Below, piece by piece: positions 31,518 to 40,199 of a DNA stretch of 64,000 nucleotides. This DNA comes from Valencia hispanica. Taxonomy: Eukaryota; Chordata; Actinopteri; Cyprinodontiformes; Valenciidae. The translations under genes were made by a program, and so were the position numbers. The DNA lies in assembly GCA_963556495.2 (NCBI GenBank), contig OY747713.1:45992913-46056912 (forward strand). The letters are read 5' to 3'. The notes beneath the pieces are model-generated. The model made no database searches, was not told where the DNA came from, and saw only the letters and a list, made by a program, of their open reading frames with translations. How positions within the stretch are numbered: the stretch's first letter is position 1; every line of letters starts with the position of its first letter.

Positions 31518-32497
31518 GTCATGCCAGGAACTAGATCCAAAGTTCCAAACCTGCTAATGGATAAGAACGATCAACAGGACTCTGCAGTTGAGGAGAGTGG
31601 AGCTGTAGGTGGCACTGTGGGTGAAGAAGGTAAGGAGCCCAGCCTAACAGATCTTGCAAACATTCTGAAATCCCACATTGGACAGCAGAGAGCCCAACAG
31701 GCAATGTGGGATAAAGAGGCTGCAAGGCAGGATCAGAGGTTTAAGGCTCTTCAACATCAGTTCAGCCTTCTTCAGCTGGAAGTCCAAACACGGACCACAA
31801 ACCAAGGTGCTACTTCACCACCCAGTCATGAAGCAATCATCATCCTGGTGGTTCTTATACAGAGGCTCCCACTCCACACAGATGTTCTGACTCAGGTGAT
31901 CTGTTAAATTTTCCTTCACATGTAAAACAACCCAAGTTACATCCATTAAATGAAGATGACGATATTGAGCATTTCCTGATAACTTTTGAGAGAATAGCAG
32001 CTGCTTGCAGATGGCCAAAGTCAGAGTGGGCGTTTCATTTGATCCCATTATTGACCGGCAAGGCAAGAAGTGCATATGTTCATATGGATGTTGATGATTC
32101 CATGAATTATGATCAGGTGAAATGTGCTGTTCTCCAGAAGTATGACATCAACTGTGAAACCTATCGTCAGAGGTTCCGCTCCCTCTATGTGAAGCCGGAT
32201 GAAACGCCAAAGGAACTGTACACCAGGCTGAAAGACCTATATGGGAAGTGGATTCGACCCAAAGGTAAAACTGTTGAGGAAATCAATGACATGATTATAC
32301 TTGAGCAGTATCTCCGCATGTTGTCACCAGAACTTCAAGTGTGGATTAAGGAAAGGGATCCAAAAACTGCACCTGAAGCTGCTTCTTTGGCTGATGCATT
32401 TGTGGCTGCTTGAAGGAAAAACCAGTCATGGGCTCACAGCACCCACAAAAGGAGTGGACAGACTGCTGATTCGGAGAACTCAACAGTTGTTTCAAGT
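31518..32497 (+). pseudogene. Gmr1-like gag with SCAN-type domain
   Basis: Starts at ATG 31518. The first 110 codons are acidic and Gln-rich with coiled-coil character. A frameshift lies at about 31810-31870. The frame then reads a capsid-like block (DIEHFLITFERIAAACRWPK, then LLTGKARSAYV). Next comes a region close to SCAN domains: FRSLYV, ELYTRLKDLYGKWIRP, ILEQYLRMLSPELQVWIKE. SCAN domains of host zinc-finger proteins are held to derive from Gmr1-like gag, and this fits. A TGA at 32411 follows the SCAN-like part in frame; the frame stays the same beyond it into pol. Confidence 0.8.
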
Positions 32498-34402
32498 GTG
32501 AGTAAAACCCCATTGACTGAAAAAGCAAAAACCACACATCAATCAAAATATTTTATTAGGAAACCGATCTGTTACCTGTGTGGGCAGGAGGGCCACATTA
32601 AGCCAAAGTGCCCCCAAAATGTTGTGAAGTCTTCGCAGATGTGTTTTGTGCCTGGAGCAGCACCTGAACCAGTCCGTGTGATGAGCTTGCTGAAGGCGAT
32701 ATCTGTGGAAATCAACGGTCAGACGGTGAAAGCTCTCATAGACACAGGAAGCACACAGGAACTTGTACGGAGCAGGTATGTCTCACCTCATGTCGTCTCT
32801 GCTGCCAAGGCCCTCTCCATCTGCTGTGTCCATGGAGATGAGAAACAATACCCAAGTGCAGATGTTTACCTTAAAGTGAGAGGGCAGACCTATCTGATGA
32901 ATGTTGGTGTTCCAGATAGTTTGCCTTACCCAGTTGTATTGGGACATGATTTACCTGTTTTAATGGACTTATTGTCTACTCCAGGATGTAATGTGGCTGT
33001 AACTCGTGCCCAAGCCAAACAAAAAGATGATACTGTTAAAATGTTGAGCACTATGCCCTTCTATGATGCAGATATTGAAGCTGGGGTGACTAAAGTGCAT
33101 AAAACACGCAAACAGCGAAGGAGAGAGAAGTTTCTACATAATGCAGAGCCCACTGCAACTCTGCCAGCGCCTAACATTCTGCTTGGTTTCCAAATTCCTG
33201 GTAATATTAGTGAGCTGCAGCACCAGGATGAAACATTAGCGGAGTGGTTCAGGAAACTGGACAAGGATGAAAGTGGAACAACTAAGTTCTGTATGGAAAA
33301 TGGCATTCTCTATCAACAGCATGGAGCAGTGAAACGGTTAATGGTTCCTTATGACGTCAGAGGGACCATTTTGTCTCTGGGCCATTCAATTCCTTGGGCT
33401 GGCCACCTGGGGAAGAATAAAACCTTGGCTCGCATCCAGAGGTGGTTTTACTGGCCTGGTCTACAGAAAGATGTCAGTAACTACTGTAAAAGTTGCCCAC
33501 AGTGCCAGAAGGCATCAGGAAGATTTCCATCTAAAGCTCCTCTCCAGCCATTGCCAATCATTAGCACTCCCTTTGAGCGTCTGGGAATGGACATTGTGGG
33601 CCCGGTGGAAAGAAGCAGGGCCGGTAACCGATTTATGCTTGTTATCACAGATTATGCAACAAAATATCCCGAAGTATTTGCTCTTAAGTCAATAAAAGCT
33701 AAGACGGTTGCCTTCTGCCTTGTTCAGTTTTTCTCAAGGGTTGGATTTCCCAAGGAAATCTTAACTGATCAAGGCACAAATTTCATGTCCAAACTGTTGA
33801 AGGAGGTGTATCAGCTACTTGGTATTAAAAGCTTAAGGACAACACCTTACCATCCTCAAACAGATGGGTTGACAGAACGATTTAATCAAACCTTGAAGCA
33901 AATGTTGCGCAAGTTCATAAATGACACACGTTCTGACTGGGATCAGTGGCTTCCCTATCTGCTTTTCGCTTACAGGGAAGTTCCACAAGGCTCCACTGGG
34001 TTTTCCCCGTTTGAGCTGCTGTTTGGTCACGAAGTGAGGGGGCCTCTAGCGCTCTTGAGGGAAACCTGGGAGGATGGAGAAGGCAGGGAACCAATTAACA
34101 TTGTGTCCTATGTTCTTCAGATGAGAGAGAAGCTGGAGAAGATGTCGGCATTAGCTCAGGAGCACATGGTGAAGGCTCAAACAAACCAGAAAACCTGGTA
34201 TGATAAAGCTGCTCGTACCAGAAGTTTTTGTCCTGGAAAAAAAGAATTGGTGATGTTGCCAACTATGGAGAGCAAGCTACTTGCAAAGTGGCAAGGTCCC
34301 TATGAAGTCCTTCAGAAGTTGGGTCCTACCACTTACAGAATCTCTGTTCCAGGTCACAGCCGCAGCAGTCGTGTTCTACATGTTAATCTGCTGAAGGAAT
34401 AG
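32498..34402 (+). CDS. Gmr1-like zinc knuckle, protease and integrase
   Basis: A 634-codon open frame. Near residues 25-38 is a CCHC zinc knuckle (CYLCGQEGHIKPKC), which belongs to the end of gag. An aspartic protease follows with active-site LIDTGS at about residue 80, then integrase from about residue 285. Integrase has an HHCC zinc domain (HSIPWAGHLGKNKT ... CKSCPQC), catalytic core Asp in GMDIVGP, second Asp in TDQGTNF and Glu in LTERFNQ, and a C-terminal GKKELVML... chromatin/DNA-binding tail. All catalytic residues are present. The frame ends with TAG at 34400-34402 and continues in the same frame into reverse transcriptase. This is an old or recent retroelement gene, not a host gene. 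Confidence 0.88.
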   Translation: MSKTPLTEKAKTTHQSKYFIRKPICYLCGQEGHIKPKCPQNVVKSSQMCFVPGAAPEPVRVMSLLKAISVEINGQTVKALIDTGSTQELVRSRYVSPHVVSAAKALSICCVHGDEKQYPSADVYLKVRGQTYLMNVGVPDSLPYPVVLGHDLPVLMDLLSTPGCNVAVTRAQAKQKDDTVKMLSTMPFYDADIEAGVTKVHKTRKQRRREKFLHNAEPTATLPAPNILLGFQIPGNISELQHQDETLAEWFRKLDKDESGTTKFCMENGILYQQHGAVKRLMVPYDVRGTILSLGHSIPWAGHLGKNKTLARIQRWFYWPGLQKDVSNYCKSCPQCQKASGRFPSKAPLQPLPIISTPFERLGMDIVGPVERSRAGNRFMLVITDYATKYPEVFALKSIKAKTVAFCLVQFFSRVGFPKEILTDQGTNFMSKLLKEVYQLLGIKSLRTTPYHPQTDGLTERFNQTLKQMLRKFINDTRSDWDQWLPYLLFAYREVPQGSTGFSPFELLFGHEVRGPLALLRETWEDGEGREPINIVSYVLQMREKLEKMSALAQEHMVKAQTNQKTWYDKAARTRSFCPGKKELVMLPTMESKLLAKWQGPYEVLQKLGPTTYRISVPGHSRSSRVLHVNLLKE

Positions 34403-35941
34403 ATTCCTGGATCTGAGGAGAAACATACTGTGACCTTTATAAGGAGCATGTCAGATGAAGAAGTGGAGGAACAATATCTGCCCACTCCATCAGTCACTGT
34501 TCTCCAACTAAGCCACCTCACTGACCAGCAGCAGTCCCAGGTGAGAGCTCTGTGTTCACCAGTTGTGTTCAGTGACAAACCAGGATGCACCAACATCACC
34601 ACTCATGACATCTCTCTGAAAGAGAATGCGGTGGTCAAACGCCTAAGTTACCGGATTCCGGAACGTTTGCTAGGACCCCTGCAAAAGGAAATTGACCTGA
34701 TGCTGTCTTTAGGCATCATTGAAGCTTCTCAGAGTGAGTGGTGCAATCCAGTTGTTCTCGTCCCAAAGAAGGATGGAACAATTCGGTTTTGTATAGACTT
34801 CCGTTATCTCAACTCTGTTTCAAAGTTTGATTCTTACCCTACACCAAGAATCGATGAACTCATTGATTGTCTTGGTAAGGCAAAATACCTGTCGACTATT
34901 GACCTCTCCAAAGGATATTGGCAAGTCCCTTTAACAGCCAGGTCCAGAGAGCTGACTGCCTTCAGAACACCATGGGGGCTGTACCACTTTACTGTCATGC
35001 CGTTTGGATTACATGGAGCTCCAGCAACATTTCAAAGATTAATAGATAAGGTACTTTGTGGTCGGTCTCAATTTACATCTGCATACCTTGATGACATTGT
35101 AGTGTACAGCAGCAGCTGGGGAGAACATCTGGAACACCTGAAAATTGTTTTGGAGTGTCTCCGCACTGCAGGTCTGACCATTAATCCTGCAAAATGTAAC
35201 TTGGCAAGAAAGGAGATCCAGTACCTGGGCTATGTTATTGGGGATGGAGAAGTGAAGCCACAAGTGGAGAAGGTGCAGGCTATCCAATCCTGTGCTTTAC
35301 CCCAGACCAGGAAGCAATTAAGGTCTTTTCTTGGGATGGCTGGTTGGTATCATAAATTCATCCCCAATTTTTCAACCAGAGCCGTGACATTAACAAACAT
35401 GACGAGTAAGAAAGGCTCCAGTCAGCTGCGATGGACAGATCAAGCAAAAGCTGCCTTTAGAGACATTCAACACGCATTGAGTGGACAGCCGGTGCTGAAG
35501 TGTCCTGACTTCCAAAAACCTTTCATACTACAAACTGATGCCTCAGACCGAGGCCTGGGAGCGGTGTTGCTCCAGGGACCTCCAGAAGTTCTCCGCCCTG
35601 TCGCTTTTATCAGTCGCAAACTTCACCCCAGAGAAACTCGTTACTCTATGATCGAGAAGGAGTGTCTGGCGGTGAAGTGGGCGTTGGACTCCCTGAAATA
35701 TTACCTTTTGGGAAGAACCTTCATTATCGAGACGGACCACAAAGCATTGAAGTGGTTGGAGAGCATGAAGGACACAAACAATAGAATCACCCGCTGGTAT
35801 CTCGCCCTCCAACCTTTCAACTTTGAAGTTGTCCACATCCCTGGCAGACAAAACATCGTTGCAGACTATCTTTCCCGCTCCCATCGGGTAAGTTTGGAGG
35901 AGGGGGAGTGTGTGGTGGATGGACCAGCACCCACCACATAG
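34403..35941 (+). CDS. Gmr1-like reverse transcriptase and RNase H
   Basis: In the same frame as the integrase and open for 1.5 kb. No ATG opens it; the first good candidates are a GTG at 34430 and an ATG at 34448, so it is probably made as part of a longer polyprotein. Reverse transcriptase blocks: LVPKKDGTIRFCIDFRYLN, TIDLSKGYWQVPL, GLHGAPATFQRLID and AYLDDIVVYS with intact YLDD at about 35080. RNase H: LQTDASDRGLGAVL, EKECLAVKWAL, ETDHKALKWL. It ends with HIPGRQNIVADYLSR, crosses the purine tract and stops 31 nt inside the 3' LTR. Confidence 0.9.
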   Translation: MPGSEEKHTVTFIRSMSDEEVEEQYLPTPSVTVLQLSHLTDQQQSQVRALCSPVVFSDKPGCTNITTHDISLKENAVVKRLSYRIPERLLGPLQKEIDLMLSLGIIEASQSEWCNPVVLVPKKDGTIRFCIDFRYLNSVSKFDSYPTPRIDELIDCLGKAKYLSTIDLSKGYWQVPLTARSRELTAFRTPWGLYHFTVMPFGLHGAPATFQRLIDKVLCGRSQFTSAYLDDIVVYSSSWGEHLEHLKIVLECLRTAGLTINPAKCNLARKEIQYLGYVIGDGEVKPQVEKVQAIQSCALPQTRKQLRSFLGMAGWYHKFIPNFSTRAVTLTNMTSKKGSSQLRWTDQAKAAFRDIQHALSGQPVLKCPDFQKPFILQTDASDRGLGAVLLQGPPEVLRPVAFISRKLHPRETRYSMIEKECLAVKWALDSLKYYLLGRTFIIETDHKALKWLESMKDTNNRITRWYLALQPFNFEVVHIPGRQNIVADYLSRSHRVSLEEGECVVDGPAPTT

Positions 35942-36295
35942 GTGTTAGTATTTCTTTTGTTTTTCTTTAAATTAAAACATTTCATTTGTTTACTTGATAT
36001 AGGTTAAATGTAGTGCACACATTTGATTTGTCTTAAGTGAAAAACAGTTTATTTACTTTGTTTGTTTTTGAGTTTCACCCCAGGTGCCCTCAATCCCACA
36101 ATTATTTATCTTTTTTTTTGTCTGTGTTTTAGTTAGTTAACTTTAAGTTGGGCCCAAACTATTTTTGTCCCTCAACCTCTTTTTCAATGTTTGTTGGACT
36201 TTTTATCCCTTGTTTTCTCAAAAGAAAAGAAAATATTAAAAAACAACTTGCAAGTCAAACCACCTTTGTCCTCTGACTAATTGTGAACCTTCACA
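35911..36295 (+). repeat. 3' LTR of the Gmr1-like element, shortened
   Basis: 385 bp, the same ends as the 5' LTR. It lacks about 289 bp after the CACAATTATT word at about 36095-36104. The purine tract lies directly upstream. Confidence 0.9.
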
Positions 36296-37160
36296 AGGCT
36301 CTTCTGTGAACCAGAGCCAACCAGAAATCATCCGCCCAACTGGGAATCTTCAACAAAAAGCAGCCTTTCCCTGTCGCCAACGGTCGCTGCCGCTACTGAG
36401 CGTTGGCAGAGTCATTTCCCTGCGGCTTGAAGCTGCATGGTGGGAGGCAACTCCGGGCTATGGCACCGAACCACTGGTGGTAGAAACAGAAGGCGGCTCC
36501 CCAGCATCTCTGGGTAGCAATCCCAGCCACCATCGATGGCTCGCAAGACTCTGGGGAGGTCATTGGAAGCTCAGCAGGAGCCACTGGAGATGAGGGAGCC
36601 ACCGTCTGGACTGTGAAGCCTTTCGTAGCTAGGAGGATGCTGTCAGCTTTTTCCGCTAGCGAGCAGTAGTCTTTCTGCATCAGCAGCGGGGAGTTGGCGA
36701 GGACAGCTCGCACCGGAGCTGGGAGCTGTCGGGGAATAGGTGGATAAAAATGAAACTGCCATCATCTGTACCCAGCAGGGATATCATGCTCTCCATGAGC
36801 TCAAGAGCTGTGCCACCACTCAACCTAGGTAGGGAGAGGAGCTTCTCAGCCCATTCTGCAGCAGAGAGGGAGTAAGAAGAAGAAGAAGAAGCAGCTGCTT
36901 GAGGGCATCGTTTTTTCCTTGGGTTGGGGGGTCCCGCAGAAGGGACATTGTGCGCTGGGTGGACAGCATATCTAGCAAATTCCACGAAGAGCAAACTGAG
37001 CGTTAATGTGGACGAACAATGAACGGATCGTGCAGCCCAAAGTCAGGGATTTTCACAGCCACTGAAAAAGAAGCTAGGGGCATGTGTGGATGTTCCACAG
37101 CAGCAGGCATCACCTGTGATGAGCTGACTTCACCTTTGGATCTCGACATGTTCAATCTAG
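36296..37160 (-). pseudogene. Gag of the old gypsy element
   Basis: Minus-strand pieces in three frames. The N-terminal part reads MSRSKGEVSSSQ... (from 37149). A capsid-like segment at 36994-36700 has LPRLSGGTALELMESMISLL and FIHLFPDSSQLRCELSS. A further part at 36713-36393 has DYCSLAEKADSILLA and a Cys/His motif (CFYHQWFGAIARSCLPPC). The frames change near 37000 and 36710. It leads directly to the protease active-site region at about 36330. Confidence 0.75.
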
Positions 37161-37336
37161 GTGTCACCAATGTGGAGGAATGAAAAGAGCTAGGTTCGAT
37201 CAACCACTTTAATCAACTCCACTACTGTAACGGTTAGCCAGAACACATATATATCACGCGCCCAAAAAACCTATATTTTTGAATCTAAACATCCTGTTGT
37301 CTGGGTGTGAGTGGAGCCCCCTGGTGGTCCGCCACA

Positions 37337-38150
37337 ATGGTACCAATTACTACAAGATGTATTTGTGGTAACCTCAGCCCAACAATGTTTCTGTAAACAC
37401 CAGAATCTCCACACCTGTGTGTGTGTGTCTGTGTGTGCGTGCGTGTGTGTGTGTGTGCGTGTGTAAAGGACCCCAAGAACACAGGAGTCCCAGGCGGACC
37501 AACGCAGGGCTGACCGCACCCACCAAGAGAGGAGCAGAGGAGGGCCCCAGGGGAACATCTCGGAACCCATAGGCCGCAATGACAAGCCCATGGGTTCCAC
37601 CGGCAGCCAGCTGACCCAATAGCCACCCGACAGCTACCACCAAACAATGAGCCCCCAGTGTCCCTGCAGCATATCCGTCCTTACCCCAGGCCACCACGAT
37701 GAGCACAATTAGCACCCCAGACACACAGGAACCACCACATCACAGCGCCATACCAAAGCCATCCAGCGGTGCATCCTCTCTGGGGCCTCCCCTATCAAGA
37801 ATCCGCTCACAGATCACAAACCAAACTACCAAGATCAGAACATAGAACAAGAACAAAGCAACCCACCCTTGCTGCACACGCAGGGACAGCTCCACATCTC
37901 CAGCGATCACCAGCGCCGCTAGCGCCTGATCAATCCAACCCAGTATCTAACTGCAACCCACCGGATCAGGCAATCCCACCATCGGCACAGTGGACGGAGG
38001 GATGCCGACACCGGCCTGCATCCATTCAGGGACAGCCATCCTCCGCCCCCTCCCCTCCCACCGCGTGTTCCACCAGTCCTCCCAGACCTCACCCACAGAG
38101 TCCAAGAGAGCAGGGAAAAGAAATTTAGCTGAACGAAAACGCTGCATGTT
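37337..38150 (-). mobile_element. Possible continuation of the reversed LINE 3' UTR
   Basis: After the outer end of the gypsy LTR the sequence reads ATGGTACCAATTA. This resembles ATGGTACCGATTA, which follows the matching point in the LINE at 24283 (read in inverse). From 37490 to 38100 it is C-rich and poor in G, as the inverse of the G-rich LINE 3' UTR would be. The similarity is mostly of composition, so the call is tentative. Confidence 0.4.
37418..37467. repeat. (GT)n microsatellite
   Basis: Imperfect GT/GC dinucleotide run. Confidence 0.9.
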
Positions 38151-39589
38151 TTAAATAGCGTAAAAAAGAAAAACGAAACGCAATATGTGACGGTCGGTGT
38201 TGATTTTTTTTCTTTTCTTTTCCTTTGGACGGTGTTGAATCTTTGGCGGTCGGAGTTTAATCTGTGGTGCACTGCCACAGATTCATCTGTGTGGGAAACA
38301 CTGACGTGGGCGGGTAACAGAGGGAGAGGAATAACAGCAAGCTCATCAGTTGTTTCCTAAAAAAAATATTGGTCACAAATCCCGCAGCTCGAGTCTGAGT
38401 CGAGTCTGAAGTCTTTCGAGGACGAGTCTCAAGTCAAGTCTGAAGTAAATGTGTGTAGTCTAGTCGGAGTCTCAAACTCGAGTCCCCAAACATCCCCAAC
38501 TCATTGTACTATATATAAACGGTTTCCTCAGTTGCAAAAATATATGCAGCAGTTTGCATACATGTGAGACCATTTCGATGCAGTGATGACCACAAGCTTT
38601 TCCTTGAACGTAACCAGACAAAGGTTTTAATCATATTTGTCTTTTATAGTAATCAGTCTGCTGATCAGATTGATGAGCTAATTTTATAATGCTGACATCT
38701 AGTTAGCAGATCATTTGATTCCAGGGCAAAAATACATTAAAAGTTGCCTTTTAAACTCGGTCTAAGAGTTTGAACTCGGTTCAAAGAGTAGAACTACTCT
38801 TTGAAGATACTTGGATGGTGATGCTGTGGGCAGAAAGGATCTCTGGTAGCAGTTAGTCTCGCAACGAATCCAAACAGGTCTCTGACTGAAGATTGTTGCT
38901 TCACTACAGTCGCATGACTCTTATAACATAGTAACAACTCAATTTTCGGGCAGCTGAGATGATACACAGTATGGAGGACAGCATCAGTTGTTGGCAAGCA
39001 ATGCTAATCCACCTCATTTGCATTTGCCACTCCTTTAAATCTCTGTCTGGCAGTATGGTTAGAAAACTGGGCAGGACAGATGTTAGAGTCTGGGATATGA
39101 GCTTTTCCCATTATGATCAATGGAAGAGATTATTTGAACTTCCTCCTACTCTCTCTGCTCTTTGGTCCTACTCTGCATGCACGAAGCCCCCTTTTCAACT
39201 TCTATGGGATTTGGGGTCGTAGTTCAGGTATTATTTAAGCTTCAAAATGCTAATCAGCTGCTCCCAGTTGTATAAAGAAATAAAATAAAAAATGCAATAC
39301 TTTGTTGCCACAGTTACGTAACATAACAAAAGTTAAAAAGTTTTGTAGGAATAAACATTTGTTCCAGCTGCACAGCATCCAAAACCAAATGACAAACAAC
39401 TAAATAACAAAATGATGGCAATTGGAGAATAATATGCAGGTGTGAATGTTGTATTTTATCTGTAAGTGACAGTTAAGTCTGGGGAGGAGGTTGTTGGAGG
39501 AAGCTGTCTGCATTGCAATTGCTAAAATAAAGCAAACTGCACTAACTAAGAAATCTTGTGGCAACAGCCAAAATAATTCATTCCATGCA
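38151..39589. other. Intergenic sequence with short repeats
   Basis: The part 38385-38490 repeats words such as GAGTCTGAAGTC and CTCGAGTC in both orientations, like a decayed fold-back element. TGTGTGGGAAACACTGACG at about 38289 is the inverse of CAGTGTTTCCCACACA at 42842. Otherwise I see no gene. Confidence 0.4.
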
Positions 39590-39632
39590 ATCCAAAAGTA
39601 GTTTATTGATCCCAAAGAGAAATTAAATGAGC
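39590..39632 (-). repeat. CR1/L2/Rex-type LINE tail fragment
   Basis: The minus strand reads AATTTCTCTTTGGGATCAAT followed by AAACTACTTT, the same kind of 3' end as at 19525 and 23545. Confidence 0.5.
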
Positions 39633-39749
39633 TGATAAAAACACGTTTTTATTAAAATACATTGTAACCAAATATCTGGAAATACAGAAACTGCACGCCC
39701 TGTGAAACGAAACGTTAGTAAGCCCCCACAGAACGGGTTTTACTTTGAA

Positions 39750-39949
39750 AGGGAGCGGAAGCCGTCGCAGCCGCTCACGCAGTGCGCTGTACAGAACAGC
39801 TCAGCTCAGCTCGGCAGCTGCGCGTTCTGACGTCCAGTGTTTGACACAACCTCGTCGGCTTGACTGAACGAGCGGAGCGTGTGCAGCTGTAATGGCTGCC
39901 AGAGAGAGTGAGGAAGACAACCAATGAACCTCCGAGAAGCGACTCTAAG
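39750..39949 (+). other. pdik1l: Probable 5' exon of pdik1l
   Basis: CpG-containing sequence unlike its AT-rich surroundings, ending in a strong donor (CTAAG then GTGAGC at 39950). It contains a 12-codon upstream frame (39892-39927, encoding MAARESEEDNQ and TGA). An ATG overlaps that stop (ATGA at 39924). From the second ATG the frame is open to the donor. Joined to the acceptor at 54175, it runs in frame into the kinase start, adding 13 residues (MNLREATLSEHGR). The transcription start is not defined, and the join of exon to kinase is inferred from splice sites and frame only. Confidence 0.5.
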
Positions 39950-40199
39950 GTGAGCTCCATGACCTGATACCATGCGGTGGAACCTCTTCGGTCCCCGCTG
40001 TATGACCACCATTGTCTTGTCTGCCCTGCGTACCTGGCAGCCCGGCTTGCAGGTGTGTATGCTGCGAGCCTCTGTCTCTTGATGGCACACGCACGTACAC
40101 CGGACAATAAACTGTCAACACCTTGTGGTTAGCATGGATGGCTCGTCTGTGAGCCACTGTTGGGAGCTCTGTATGGGGGAAGTGAGCATGTTTGGGTTT

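Larger units (their letters stand above)
30785..36295 (+). mobile_element. Gmr1-like Ty3/gypsy retrotransposon, young insertion
   Basis: A 5511-bp element bounded by a 5-bp target duplication AGGCT (30780-30784 and 36296-36300). The LTRs start TGTGGTGGATG and end CTTCACA (30785-31458 and 35911-36295). Over the shared part I count only a couple of mismatches, so the insertion is recent. A primer-binding-like TGGTGTCAGAAGTGGGA follows the 5' LTR at 31461. A purine run (GGAGGAGGGGGAG) precedes the 3' LTR. Integrase lies before reverse transcriptase, the reverse of normal Ty3/gypsy order and the mark of the Gmr1 group. It sits inside the protease of the older gypsy element. Confidence 0.9.
25290..37336 (-). 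mobile_element. Old Ty3/gypsy LTR retrotransposon, nested and broken
   Basis: LTRs of about 160 bp lie at 25290-25445 and 37171-37336, both starting TGTGGAGGAAT on the plus strand and clearly diverged from each other. The primer-binding site is the inverse of GGTGTCACCAA at 37161-37170, next to the 5' LTR. On the minus strand the order is gag, protease, reverse transcriptase, RNase H, integrase, the normal Ty3/gypsy order. It is split twice, at 30785-36295 inside protease and at 27332-30289 before reverse transcriptase. All domains carry stops or frameshifts. Confidence 0.8.

Noticed and set aside
37271..37724. Thr/His-repeat frames on the minus strand
   Set aside because: They are read through the GT microsatellite and C-rich LINE-like sequence.
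39775..40157. Three overlapping minus-strand frames near the pdik1l 5' exon
   Set aside because: They arise from CpG-rich sequence without conserved content; the plus-strand donor and frame explain the region better.
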